Source: Nectonema munidae (taxonomy: Eukaryota; Nematomorpha; Nectonematoida; Nectonematidae). Taken from it: a DNA stretch of 64,000 bases. A model generated the notes under the pieces. That model was not told the origin of the DNA, searched no databases, and worked only from the letters and a program-made list of their open reading frames with translations. Below, piece by piece: positions 46,060 to 57,416 of this stretch; within the stretch, counting starts at the first letter, position 1, and every line of letters begins with the position of its first letter. Location of the stretch: NCBI GenBank assembly GCA_030549495.1, contig JAUIRK010001034.1:806001-870000 (forward strand). The letters run 5' to 3'. A program made the translations under genes and the position numbers.

Positions 46060-47482
46060 TTACCTAATGACTCCTCAAAGAGTCGTGATTTTGATATCAC
46101 ATATTTTCACGAAAAAAAAAATTTTAAACTAAATTTTTCTTATATAAGTTCATTTAAAGAATATGGGCTTTTATTTGCATTGAGTAGAAGAAAATTTAAA
46201 AAAAAATTGAAGAGATAAAAAATTCCGATAAAAATTTGAAGCACCTATAAGATTAACTCCAGTGAAAACAAAATTTTTTTTGATATTTTTTAAGTTTTAC
46301 TTTAAGAAATAAATGCTTTGAAAAATACATAAATGTTGTTTTTATTTGTTAAATACATTTTGTTTTTTTTCTATTCCTCATTTTTGAATGACTCCTTTGG
46401 GAGTTATTAGGAACTAACAATGACAAATTTATATCTTTTCCGATGAAAACACCCCACGAGTGTTTTCATGAGTCTAAATGAAAATATCCCATCCATTACT
46501 TATATAAATTATACATAAAAATAACTAGAGCCATCAAAAAGATAGGATAAAAAAAATTCAGAAACTCATAAAATATGAGTTTTTCACGAAAGCTTGATGA
46601 ATCTATAGTGCCATATTTTGGGCTTCATAGTTGAAAGCAGTTCTTCAAGAATAAACCAATTTGTTTTGCGTTCAAATCATGGGTATTGGCAATCTCAAAT
46701 GGTTTACCATATAATGTGGAAATATATGAAGGAAAAGATAAATACTCTAACTCTAAACAAAGATTCGTTACACGAGACGTTAGAAAATTATTTTTAGTTG
46801 CCCGGATCAAACTAAAAATCAGTATTATTTTGTCAAAAAAAAAATTAGAATATAGAATATATTAGATATAGAAGATGGAAAGATCTATTTGTAGTAATTC
46901 GAAAAGCACTTTTCCTTGAAGGACAGAAAAAAGGGGTTTGGTAAAATTAAAGTTAGACAGCCATATTTTATCAAGACTTATAATAAAGTAATGGGAGGTG
47001 TAGACGTTTTTGATCTTTTTTCAGCTTACAGATCACAAATAAGCAGCAAAAATGGTATTGGCTTTTGATAACGAGCGTTAATAGTATTGCTTTTGTTTAT
47101 TCTTGGAGACTTTTTCAGATAACAAATAACTCCAAAATATGTAATAAAAATTTCAGAAGAGAAGTTGAGCACATCCTTCTTAAAAAATCCAAATCAAATC
47201 AAAAAATTTGAGTTTGAATCCAAGAGGAAGAAGAAGTGAACCAAGTTATGAAATAAGAGCTGATAACACATCGTATCAACCACAATCTTTGTAAATCTCA
47301 AAATATTTTTGTGCAAATACGCAAATTAAGTGCACCAAATGTGAAATTTCTTTGCATCTCCGTTGACAAACATTTTATTAAATTTAATTCATTTTTGTTT
47401 AAAAATAAAAAAATATGCAGTTTTCTCAATATTTTCTTTATTATTCTATTTTCCCAATGACTTCCTAGGAAGTCTTAATTTT
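46060..47482 (+). mobile_element. piggyBac remnant 4 with palindromic ends
   Basis: A broken transposase at 46925-47290 lies between palindromic blocks: ATGACTCCTCAAAGAGTC at about 46067, ATGACTCCTTTGGGAGTTAT at about 46389 and GACTTCCTAGGAAGTC at about 47460. The last is immediately followed by TTAA, the piggyBac target. The left boundary could be either of the first two blocks. Central coding sequence is missing. Confidence 0.55.
46925..47290 (+). pseudogene. piggyBac transposase remnant 4
   Basis: Readable blocks are IKVRQPYFIKTYNKVMGGVD with the third catalytic Asp (GGVD), then FDLFSAYRSQISSKNGIGF, where the usual WYWP is damaged, followed by stops. A later KPNQIKK/KFEFESKRKK type stretch fits the C-terminal region. 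Upstream catalytic parts were not recognised. Confidence 0.7.
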
Positions 47483-49190
47483 TTGGCATTAAAAAAATGT
47501 TTTTTCATTATTTCATAATTAATTTATTTTTAAAAAAATATATATATCCTTGTATTAAAAGTTATGATGAACTTGAAAAAAGATTAATATGTTTATAATT
47601 TAATGGCTTAAAATATCTATACTCATCTCAAGATTGATTTTTTTTTATGAAAATAATTTTATTACATATATAGTCATTTTCAAGTTTGTTTAATTCAATT
47701 CTGATGTTTATTTTGTTTGAAAATCAATTTAAACCTGTCAAAAAGTGATTTAAAATCCATATTTATCCCATATTAGTCTACACATTTTGGAAGCTCTAAT
47801 CAAAGAAATGGACCAATCACCAATTCACATTAATCTGAATTCTTCTAACGCAATTTAAAATCATAAAAATGAGTTTTTTAAGAATAATTTGAGATTCGAT
47901 TTTAAAAAGTATGCATATAATTTTTACTTGAAAACTTGGCAAGCATTTAAAAAACGACATGTTTTTCAATGCTACATCAAAATTCATATCTCGTTTATAT
48001 TTTAATTTTTGTATTTTTTGAATGTATTGACAGTTTTATTGTGTAGTCTTAGTTTTTGCGAAATGGAACTCAATTAAAAGTGACAAGAGAAAATTATTAT
48101 ACTTGTAAACTGAATAGACTCTTTTTGAATAACACGTTGAATAGAAGAACAAGATTTCGAAATCGATGCCGTCTTTGTCCTAGAAAAGATGATTGTCAGC
48201 AAAAAATATTTGTTCAACATGCCCAAAATCTACTTTGAGTTTTGATCATTTTCGTTTGAATGTTGCTATTTATTGTTGTTATTCTAAAAATTAAGCTTTA
48301 AAATTTCTATAAATTTGTTTTAAATTTCAAAAAATATTTATTTATAATAGACAGCATTCATTATTTAAGCGAGTAATATAATAGGATAGTGTGATAAATC
48401 TTTAGTAAAAAATTATTTCAACTCTATGAGTCTTTTCCAACTTAAGTCAAGTAAAAAGCAAACCGAACGCCTTGTGCGGTGAAGAAAAATAATATTAGAT
48501 AGATATTTCATACTTATGAATGGGCAGGCACATCATCGAATATATTAATCAAGTTTTTATAATGCTGTTTATTATGGCAGCTAGACATTTGCCCAAGCAT
48601 AAATTATTTTTGTGAATTTTCAAACTACTTATCAAGTAAAATTTCAATTAGTTAGATAATTAGTTAGATTCGTTTGGTGGAGTTTGTTAGTTACATTTAC
48701 CTCGTTTTTTTTGGGGTAACACTCGCGTACCTATGTTTAATGCCGCCTGGGCCCGTCAAAATTTGTAATAACATTTCAAAATTCGAAAACTTAATAATAT
48801 AGGTAGATAAGTAGCCTGAACAACTTAATTAAATTCAAATTATCCTCATATGTTTACATTTTTAAAATTTGACTTGATATTAACACTTAGTTAGTGCCGT
48901 CAAATTTCTTAAGCTTAAGTAGTGCGATGGGGTATTAAAATACTCCAGAATTTATTTAAACAATTTTCAAAAAAAACTTATGAAAAAATGGATAAGTACA
49001 AGACTTTAAAAAGTCTTTAAAATTTAAAAGATATTTAGAAATTTTATAACGTAATTTCCTGAAAAGAAATAAATCTTAACGCCATCTAAAAAATAAAATT
49101 TTAAAAATTTATTTGTCAAAAAATTTAGGTATATGTATTTATACAATTTTCACACAATACTCTTTGATGATTTTTACAGATATGACTTTT
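47483..49190. other. Unassigned AT-rich DNA
   Basis: A plus-strand open run at 48056-48238 ends with CRLCPRKDDC, faintly like the Cys-rich tail of piggyBac transposases, but it lies beyond the apparent right end of remnant 4 and is not convincing. A richer patch near 48715-48765 (CTCGCGTACC, GCCGCCTGGGCCCGTC) has no recognised content. Confidence 0.45.
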
Positions 49191-49195
49191 AAACT

Positions 49196-50070
49196 TCATG
49201 CATTCAACTTTTGTTTTTCTATCTTCTTTTCGTGGGCAAAACTTCCATCTTGAAACTTTATGACAACTCTCGAACATGTGGGCTGTTCTTGAGGTTCTTT
49301 TTCACCACAAGATGAAATCAATGTTTTGATACTTCTTGGTATACTCTTGATCGCTTGTCTTCTTTTCATATTTTCCAAAAAAAAATCTTTGCAAAGACTT
49401 AATAAAAAATTTCTTCGAGATGTTCTTGAAGAAGGGTTACTCAACTTGTAAACTATATGAGCATTAATCCCCGCATTATTGCATAACCCATAAAATATAC
49501 ACATTGGCCATCTTCTGGTTCGTCTCGCGACATTATATTTAGGAGAAAGCTGACCTACTAAATCGACACAATATTTTGTTTCATTATAAAAATTAATAAA
49601 CTCTGGTGTTTGCTTTTCTGTATTGTCGATACTTGCTTCGTGATGCATGCTAGAAAGGAGTGTTACAGCCTTATTTCTTTCAGGGATCGAAGAAACCAAA
49701 GTCAAATCTTTAGTAAAAAGAAACTTACTTGAATATATATCTTTAATGTCATTTCTAAAGTGTTTAGGAATTCCTTTTCTGTTCTTCCTAATTGTTCCTA
49801 CAGGCGTTAGCCTGTGAGTTTTTTTCAAACCAAGTGCTAGGTCAATGCCTGTGTATCAGTTCTCAGTGGTTATGTTTCGACCAGTCCCTGATATTGGTTA
49901 GATCAAGCGCATCACAACCTCTCTAGGAGAATTACTAAGAAACCTCTCAACTAAATTATAAACTCTGATTAGTTCTTTGGTTTTGAAGATCCAAAATACA
50001 TTCTATAACTACATCTACTCTTGAAAGGAAATATAGCCTCGTCAATAGTAAGATACTCGTGTGGACTATA
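49196..50070 (-). pseudogene. piggyBac transposase remnant 5
   Basis: On the minus strand the first block, near 50070, is SPHEYLTIDEAIFPFKSRC, with the first catalytic Asp in TIDE. After a degraded stretch come PISGTGRNITTEN and then a stop where Trp is expected, followed by YTGIDLALGLKK. From 49828 the frame is open for 210 codons: GTIRKNRKGIPKHF, then VTLLSSMHHEASID, YCVDLVGQLSPKYNVARRT (third Asp) and RRWPMCIFYGLC. The protein ends without a clear Cys-rich domain. The N-terminus is cut off by the MULE-like element that begins at about 50071. Confidence 0.85.
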
Positions 50071-51140
50071 TAATGCTAGTATCCAAAATAGCTAGTTTCA
50101 TAATAACTAGTATACCAAAATAGTTCAAAATAGCCAGTTTTAAAATAGTGTACCAAAACAAAATCCTTTAGTATCTTGAAACATAAGTGTCCAGACTTAG
50201 AGCCAAGCACAATTCCCATTGATTATGAGAAACCAATTATGGATACTTTCAAATATGTCTTAGAAATTGTAGAGATTCAAGGATGTTTCTTTCATCTTTC
50301 ACACTCAATTTTGAGAAAAATTCAAAGTATTGGTCTAACAAATAGTTGTGTAAATGGTGCGAATTCCCGACTTTATTGTAAATTGCTTGCTGCATTAGCA
50401 TTCCTACCTCAGGATGAAATAACACAAGCATTTGAAGAATTGCTGGATAACCTTGAAGATCTTCAAATAGACCAAAAGATGGAAGAATTATACTATTATT
50501 TTGAAGATGCATATACATTGGAGGCCCCAAAGAACAGGCGGATGAAGAAAGCCGCCTTTATTTTAACGAATGGAACAAAGGTCGACTGATTGTTTACCAA
50601 GAAGCACGAACAAGCTTGAAGGATGACACCGAGCAATTCAGACCCTATCTAATTCCCCACATCCTTCGTTATGGCGGTTTCTAAGAGGCATTCAACAGGA
50701 AGAAAGTATGCAAAGAACTACGTTGACTGCTTATTTATCAGGCGAAAGAGAGACTACAAGTAAGAAAGCCAAAGAAATTAATCAAAGAATTCAAACTTTA
50801 AAACATAAACTCCAAAATGAAGAAATGTCAACATTTGAAATAGAAATCCTATCAAGAGAACACTTTCCCATTATTTTTATAATGAACAAGAATATTTCTG
50901 TTGTCAATTTAATAAAAATAAAATGTTTTTTAAAAACAAATTATGATCTTCGTCTTCTTCCAATCTTAATTTTTCCTAGTCGAAACAGACGATTATATGG
51001 CACAACTACTCCCAAATTAACTATTTTGGTATACTAGCTATATTGGAACAAGTTGTTTTGGTATACTAGCTATTTTGGAACAAGCTGTTTTCGTATACTA
51101 GCTATTTCAGAACTAGCCATTTTGGGACTAGCTACTTAGA
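50071..51140 (+). mobile_element. MULE element with repeated CTAGTATACCAAAATAG words at both ends
   Basis: The left cluster (50073-50160) contains CTAGTATCCAAAATAGCTAG, ACTAGTATACCAAAATAG and further partial copies. The right cluster (51014-51140) contains the inverse, CTATTTTGGTATACTAGCTA, three times with variation, ending CCATTTTGGGACTAGC. The body carries the C-terminal half of a MULE transposase on the plus strand and is internally deleted. It interrupts piggyBac remnant 5. Target duplications could not be settled. Confidence 0.8.
50176..50860 (+). pseudogene. MULE transposase, C-terminal half
   Basis: The open run at 50176-50589 reads KHKCPDLEPSTIPIDYEKP, with the second catalytic Asp in IDYE, then EIQGCFFHLSHSILRKIQSI, the C-x-H block of MULE transposases, and LLAALAFLPQDEITQAFEEL. 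After a frame shift near 50560 come FNEWNKGRL and, at 50708-50860, TLTAYLSGERETTSKKAKEI with NQRIQTLKHKL, matching the region near the end of this family. The first catalytic Asp and FLYWCH finger are absent. They would be on the removed 5' part; a separate fragment at 33.9-34.4 kb holds those features. Confidence 0.8.
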
Positions 51141-51145
51141 CGTAT

Positions 51146-51484
51146 AATCATCCTAAAGTCTAACAAAATTTGTTTGTAAAACAATTGTCAAAAAAAGGGC
51201 TATTTCTCATCACACCATTTAATATCTGCTATATGTCGAATTTAATCACTCATATTTCTTCATTCATAACATTTTTTTATTCTATGGAAATCTATATACT
51301 GGAGTATAGGGGGAAGGCTTTGTGTAAACATGGCAAATAGCTATAGATCCAATTTTCTGACTGTTCCAAATGTGTCAGTAAAACCCGGGAGCACAATATT
51401 TGGACAAGAGATTTAAATTTAACTGGATAAAGGAACTGCAAAAACACGCAATGACTCCAACTTTGGTAATACGACATTTGCTGC
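51146..51484. other. Unassigned DNA after the MULE
   Basis: No continuation of piggyBac remnant 5 could be read here, and no repeat or gene was recognised. Confidence 0.4.
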
Positions 51485-51745
51485 CTAAGATAATTGCCCG
51501 ACAACTGTCCCAGATATATTTAATAAATATAATCATTTAAAAATCTATTATTAATTTTAGAGTTAGTATTATAATATATTTTCCGTATTTTTAAATATTT
51601 TTCATTTTTATTATGAACATTTTTTCAATAAATAAAATATTTTATTTTTTAAATAAATATATCGGGTCGTTATCATGGGCCAATTATCCTGCATGTCAAT
51701 TGTCTGGTGCCAATTGCCCAAGGAGCAATTGTTCTAGAACTTTCA
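51485..51745. mobile_element. Small element with CAATTGTCC/CAATTGCCC words
   Basis: The left side has ATAATTGCCCGACAACTGTCCC (two words, split by one base pair of difference), and the right side has GGGCCAATTATCC, GTCAATTGTCTGG, CCAATTGCCC and GCAATTGTTC in quick succession. The middle is 150 bp of AT-rich DNA. Repeated short words at both edges match the layout of the neighbouring word-ended elements. Exact ends are not clear. Confidence 0.45.
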
Positions 51746-52695
51746 ACATCGCATTGTCAGTTACAAAATGGCCAGCCTAACATCTGTGAAACTAGCACAG
51801 TTTATATTAAATAAATAACAAGCCCTTCCATAAGTTTCGTCTATGTGCCGTATGTTTCAAATTTCAAATGAGAAGTGCTCATTTTTTATTCAACTTCACT
51901 TTTATTATCCAATTTAAAATGATGAAACCTAAAATTAAAAATTTTAGGTGAATTTTAATTAATGATTAAAAGTTTATTTTTAATTTTTTGAAAAAGGATA
52001 CTTATTGCCGACCGGAAAAGTCCTTCAAAAAGTTTATCAAAAGCGAGCCTGAATTAACTCTAGATAGAAATGCAATTCAGATCTAAATTAAAAGTTTACA
52101 CAACAAAAATTTTCCACAAACTACATCCCAAAGTTACACACGCATAAAATGAAATTTTTGTGATATTTTATAACATAAAACAACACGATTCTGAAATGTA
52201 TTAGTGCCCCCCTCCCCCTACTGATGATACAAATAGAAGAAGGGATTTTATTATTTGATTTTTTTAAAATAAAACTTGTATTAATAAAATCAAAGGTCTC
52301 TCACTCAGTCGGTAGCAAAAATTTGAAATTTTATAAAAAATAATACTTGAAATGTTCATACGTGCTTTAAATAATTAGAAAATTTGTATAGGATGAGGAT
52401 CAAAATTTTGAACTCGATATTCAAAATGGGGAAACCGTATTCAATTTATAGTATCTAGGGATTTCAATTTAATTGAGTATAAAAATTAGATTTTTTTTTT
52501 GCTTAAAGAACAGAAATTTCATGCTTTTAAAAAGAAGCAAATATTTTTTTCATTTCTGTCCCATATAAGCGTCTACTGTTCTTATAGTCTGATAATTTTT
52601 TCTCCATTATGTAAAGTTCATTTGAAGCATACCCTTCACTAATCAAAAATTAATATCTCAAAATATTTGACCGTCTTCAGGAATAGCAAGAAGGC
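51746..52695. other. Unassigned AT-rich DNA
   Basis: No open frame or repeat could be recognised. A short run CCCCCCTCCCCCT near 52205-52220 is the only departure. Confidence 0.55.
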
Positions 52696-53620
52696 GACCA
52701 ATCCGGGCTCTCTTTTTGCCATTTAACATATAATTCATAAGAGGAGTGGGAGGTTGCATTTTGTTTCTCGAATATGCCAATAAACGTTTCTAAGGGCACA
52801 TCGAACACCATTTCCTCCTACTATCAAATTATTGACAGGCCGAATTGACCTGCTTCCATTATATATTCATAGTTACGATTTTTGTAATTCAGACGTAAAA
52901 TCCTTGCTCATAATGTTACGTGGAAAGAAGCTATTTTGAAAAAACCTCACTTAGGCCCGTATATCGCGGAGTATAGGACGTGAAAGGATATTCTTGCGAT
53001 AAGATTGGATTCCTAGGCGAAGTGTGAGTGATTGCTGTCAAATTCCTCTATCGTAGGCCACCTTCATCTGAAGATCTCTATCATGCATGCCATCTGCAGA
53101 AACATGAGGAATTGTGTGGTGAAGAGGAGGCAGCATGCACAGACCACAACCATCCATTATGCGTTAATTCCTTTGTGGCATTTCAATTAGGTGTGTTTCC
53201 CTGCTCCGCCCACATAATTGGATGAAGCTGAAGCAAAGGAGAGGAGTTTATTCCAACTTGATGATCACTCTTCTTGAAGAATGAGTAACGTGTCCAACAG
53301 AATTTTAATGAAATTTTGGGCATGGCAATTAATGCAGAAAACAAATGAATTTGTCAGCACCATGTCAAATGTGGCTGTAAAAAGAAATGGAGAGGCCTTG
53401 CAAACACTCACTTCCTCCTCTCAAACTTTGTATTCCTGCTCCACTTTGCGCGATGAGGAGGAAAAGTAAGGAGAGTGGATGAATAGTTGACGCAGCAGTG
53501 GTGAAGTGTTGCAGCGCATTTCACGCTGTGCGTCGCAAGATATGCATTACTGCCAAAATATTTGCAGGGGGAGGAGAGCGTGTGATTTATACGCATTTTG
53601 AGGCGGAGTAATTTTGACAC
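52696..53620. other. Richer-composition island, candidate enhancer or unrecognised exons
   Basis: The most gene-like non-repetitive stretch outside the TGF-beta gene. It includes CAATAAACG (forkhead-like), ATTGACAGG (TALE-like), ACCACAACC (Runt-like), CCGCCCAC and a GTGCGTCGCAAGATATGC segment. Open runs at 53028-53225 and 53281-53469 have mixed composition but no recognised domain, start context or splice pair. Regulatory DNA is slightly favoured. Confidence 0.3.
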
Positions 53621-55253
53621 TTTTGATTATTTTTGATTTATCACTACGCCTTTCCCATGAAAATATACACGATGACAGGGTTATTTTAAATTCATGACTT
53701 AGATTTATGTAGTGCTGATAGCAAATTCTCAAAAAACATCTCAATGAATCAATGCTTGCACCTAATACCGATTTTTTCAACGGATTTCTCACTCGCTCCT
53801 CCCAAAATCTTGTCAAATCTTTTCCAGGGATTGGCCATAACATGTAGTAGTATTTATATGTCATTTTTTAGGGGTTCTTTTTCTAAATTGACTTTTAGCA
53901 TTTTTATTAAGCATTTGTAAAAAATTTTTTAATTTACAATTTAAAAAATTCCTCAATTTATTAAAACTTAGAAAAGTTTTAAGTCTGAGAAAACGTTCAA
54001 GAACAGTGATTTTGAATAAATGACATCTAATTAGTTAATTTTGTCTCCTAACAAAAACTACCCTCATGTCGTTTCTCATAGTTTTTTTTTGTAAAAAAAA
54101 TTTTCGAAGTAGGCTATGTCGGTTCCTGATTAAAACGCCGGAAAACCGAAAATCAAAAATAAATTTAAATTTATATCATGATATATATTTAAAAATGTTA
54201 ACAAATATATATACATATAAAGTTTATTTTTATTTCTAGTATATGAATTATCAATTAGATACTTATTTTATTAACAAATCTTAACTAACTTTTTGATAAT
54301 AACTTTTTTATTGTAAAGAAATCTGGTATTTCAAGACTTAAGACAGTTGACTTGCAATTTAGAATGAAATTTTTATTACACATTCACTATGATCTAAAAT
54401 ATTGGATCATTTAGTTATTGGATCCCCAGAATTTTTCAGGTCAAATTTTTTTTTCCAAATTTTATTTATATTTGAACACTTGAATAAGCATGAGGAGTGA
54501 TAATTAAGAATGAAGTTAAGTGTATCTCAAAATCAACCATGGTTTTTCTTTAGTGTAAGTATATTTTTTTATATTGTAATTTTCATTTCCTCTACTATTC
54601 AATAGCTAATAGCTCTATTCTCATTGATACATTTATGATATTTTCATTTTTAATAAGTCATATAAATAGAAATTATTTTACACATATTCTTTCCATAACC
54701 CACTTGTCAAATAAATTGAGTATTTCCTATATAGTTCATTCATGCTAACTTTAAATGAAACTGATTGGCGTAATTCACTTCTCTTCAGTTATGGCACGAT
54801 TTTCAACTGAAACAAAACAAACTGATTATGATAGAAGGTGATGATGTATAGCTTCGCAGCAGAACATTGAGTCATTTGAGTTCTATATTCAGAATAGGGA
54901 CTAATACCAATGAAATTGAACGAATTAGTCCCCCATCTTATGCACCTACTCTTCATTATAATAGGCTTACTAAATAACTAATCAAGTAAAATGCTTCGTT
55001 CTAATTAATTAAGTTAAGAGACGCTTGTCCTGGAAAAATTAACTGAGTGTGGTGAAAACATTTTCTCATAAGAGGAAGAAGCAACTTAGAAATTTTTATT
55101 TGTTAAGTACCGTGTTATTTTAATACATGAGTACTCATCTCTTTCTACTGGTTCTAAAAATACTATATATATTTTACTTGAAAACTAAAATCTGAGAATG
55201 TTTATGATTGTATTTGGTAAATAAAATAGCCAAAATTAATACATGTGTGAATA
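53621..55253. other. Unassigned AT-rich DNA with one isolated word-type terminus
   Basis: Only the segment at 54120-54148 stands out: CGGTTCCTGATTAAAACGCC and then GGAAAACCG, matching the opening block of the elements to the right. The rest is AT-rich with no genes seen. Confidence 0.5.
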
Positions 55254-56420
55254 AGGAATTCGAGTCAAAACGCCCGAAAACCAAAACGCCCGAAAGCAAA
55301 AGGCCCGAAAAAACAACGCCCGAAACCAAAACGTACCAAAACACCCGATACAAGAACGTCTGAAACTTGAATCTACAAAATATATTTAAAAATTTAAGAT
55401 TTTTTCTTGTATCTACGCTTTTTTCCAATTATTATCTTATATATTTTTCTAATAATATGTTAAATTTAACACTTTGTTGTTTCACATGCATAAAAAACAT
55501 ATACAAGATTTCTAATTTATCAATCTTATCGAATTAACCCTTATCAGCTTACATAAAAAATGTCTTTCAAGAGCCCACATGACTACATGTCTAGTTTTTT
55601 CAAAATTTAGCAACAAAACATGTAAAAATCGATATAAACCAATTAGTAAGTATCAAAAAATGTATATAATTACATTAAATTAATGAACAAAGTATTTTGT
55701 ATAAACTTGCATAAAAATGTCTTCGAAAGCTCACTTAACTACATATGTAGTTTTTTGAAATGTAACAACAAACATGAAAACACTGATTTAGAACACATAG
55801 TAAATATACAAAAATATTATTGCAAGATTTCTTAACATTTTTATAGATTCGCACCCTTATTGATTTTGATCTTAAACTCACTCACTTGCTTAACTACATA
55901 TGTAGTTTTATCTTAAACTCAAACGCCTGCTTAAAAACATATATGTAGTTTTTTGACTAATATTTTTGAAATAAGAATGCAAATTTTGTTTTCATCGTGA
56001 TAAGGACTTCTTCTGATTTATTTACTTCATCTTTTCAAGTTTGATATTTTTTGTGTTTCTTAATGTACACATATGAACATTCAAAATTGTGTTTTCTACA
56101 TATGTAGCTTAGTAGGCTGCTCATAATCCTGAAATTTTGAACCAAAATAAGAAATTATTTATATTGTTGTTTTCCTGTTTAAATTAGTCACATCTTCAAA
56201 TTGATTTTTCGTTTAAATTAATAGTTTAATTGCTTTTATACCAAAGAAATAATGTATTTTTGTATGATCACTTTTATCTTTCAAGACAAATTGATCACTA
56301 CCATTTCGTGTCAAATCGACCGTTTTGAAAACTGTCAAATAGAATAAACTTCAAAAAATAGTAACGCCCGAATTATTATTTTCTGGCGTTTTGGTTTCCG
56401 GGCGTTTTAACCCGGCACCG
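55254..56420. mobile_element. Word-ended element B (AAAACGCCCGAAA)
   Basis: The left edge holds GTCAAAACGCCCGAAAACC, then CAAAACGCCCGAAAGC and four further, more degenerate copies to about 55370. The right edge (56360-56420) has AACGCCCGAA, then the inverse words GGCGTTTTGGTTTCC and GGGCGTTTTAACCCGGCACCG. The opening block reads GGTGCCGGGTTAAAACG from the right. About 1 kb of AT-rich, non-coding interior includes a repeated CTACATATGTAG palindrome. No transposase, so the element is non-autonomous. Confidence 0.75.
55550..56115. repeat. Internal repeats with CTACATATGTAG palindromes in element B
   Basis: Two units of about 157 bp at 55550 and 55707 share AAAAATGTCTT, a CTACATRTGTAG-like centre, GTTTTTT and CAACAAAACATG. 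More partial units follow at about 55880 and 55935, and another palindrome at 56098. The 12-bp palindrome CTACATATGTAG occurs at least four times. Confidence 0.75.
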
Positions 56421-57416
56421 TGAAGAAGTGTGTCATTATTATATCACAGAAAATACATAAAAATAAATTTAATTTTATAGACTCTAAAAAGTAGTAGAAA
56501 TCTGAAATTTAATGCAACATAACATCTGTCACGTTCTAGTTGACATATCTTAAACTTTTCCAAATTTAACAGTTTATAAAGTAATTTTTAAGAGATAACA
56601 TCCAGGTTTATTTATTTTCATTTGAAGTAGCATAGGAAAGTCATAAATTACTTTTGGTATCATTTAATTTTTAAAATTTCTATCATGAATTTCTTCATCA
56701 TATCCTAAAAAATTAAAACCACTTGTCAAAGTAGTGTAATTATGATATAACTTAGTAGGAAAAAATAAGTAAAACACTATATATTTTCGCAACCATCAAT
56801 TACGACAATTTTTTAAATTCTTAGGAAACGTAGAAAATTTTGAGAAAAGGACAAGCGAGTGAAATATTTATAAAAGTAAATATTTTGGATCACGAACATT
56901 CTCATAATCTATCAAGGAAAAATCATAACCCTCACAATCATGGTTATCCGTATGCTAAGATCTACTGTTTTCATACATTCTGATTTTGACGTTCATTGTT
57001 GGAGGAAGAAAGAGCAAGCCCGAAACAAATGAAGTAGATGTGGTGTGGGAATTGAAACAAATGTAATGAATGTCTATAGTTACAGCTTCATGCGATTTTA
57101 CCAACACAAGTCTTAGGATCTTTATCAATTGAGATCTTTAAATTTTTTGCAAAATTGATAGATCATTTATGAACTTTTTAGCATTTAATAAAATTATCAA
57201 TCACATTCTTTCATCTCATGTTATACAATCTCGCATAATATGCTCGTTAGAAAATCTTAGTGGAAGTACTCATAAATAAGGATCGATGTACTCCATATTG
57301 ACAGCATCCTCAGTAATCTCAATAGTTTTGGGATTGTTTAGTCTGACATGAGGATTTTGATAGAGGCCTTCAATAAGCAAATACATTACATTTTATTTTA
57401 TGTCACTCTATTTATA
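56421..57416. other. Unassigned AT-rich DNA
   Basis: No recognisable gene, element end or array between elements B and C. Confidence 0.5.

Noticed and set aside
46625-46810. Minus-strand open run of 61 residues as a gene
   Set aside because: It lies within the piggyBac remnant 4 region and resembles no family I can name; probably chance or part of an unrecognised element.
48056-48238. Cys-rich open run as the C-terminus of piggyBac remnant 4
   Set aside because: It lies beyond the TTAA at the remnant's apparent right end, and only one Cys pair fits the expected domain.
53028-53225. Open run with mixed composition as a coding exon
   Set aside because: It starts at a GTG, has a stop just upstream in frame, no clear splice sites and no recognised domain; kept only as part of an unexplained island.
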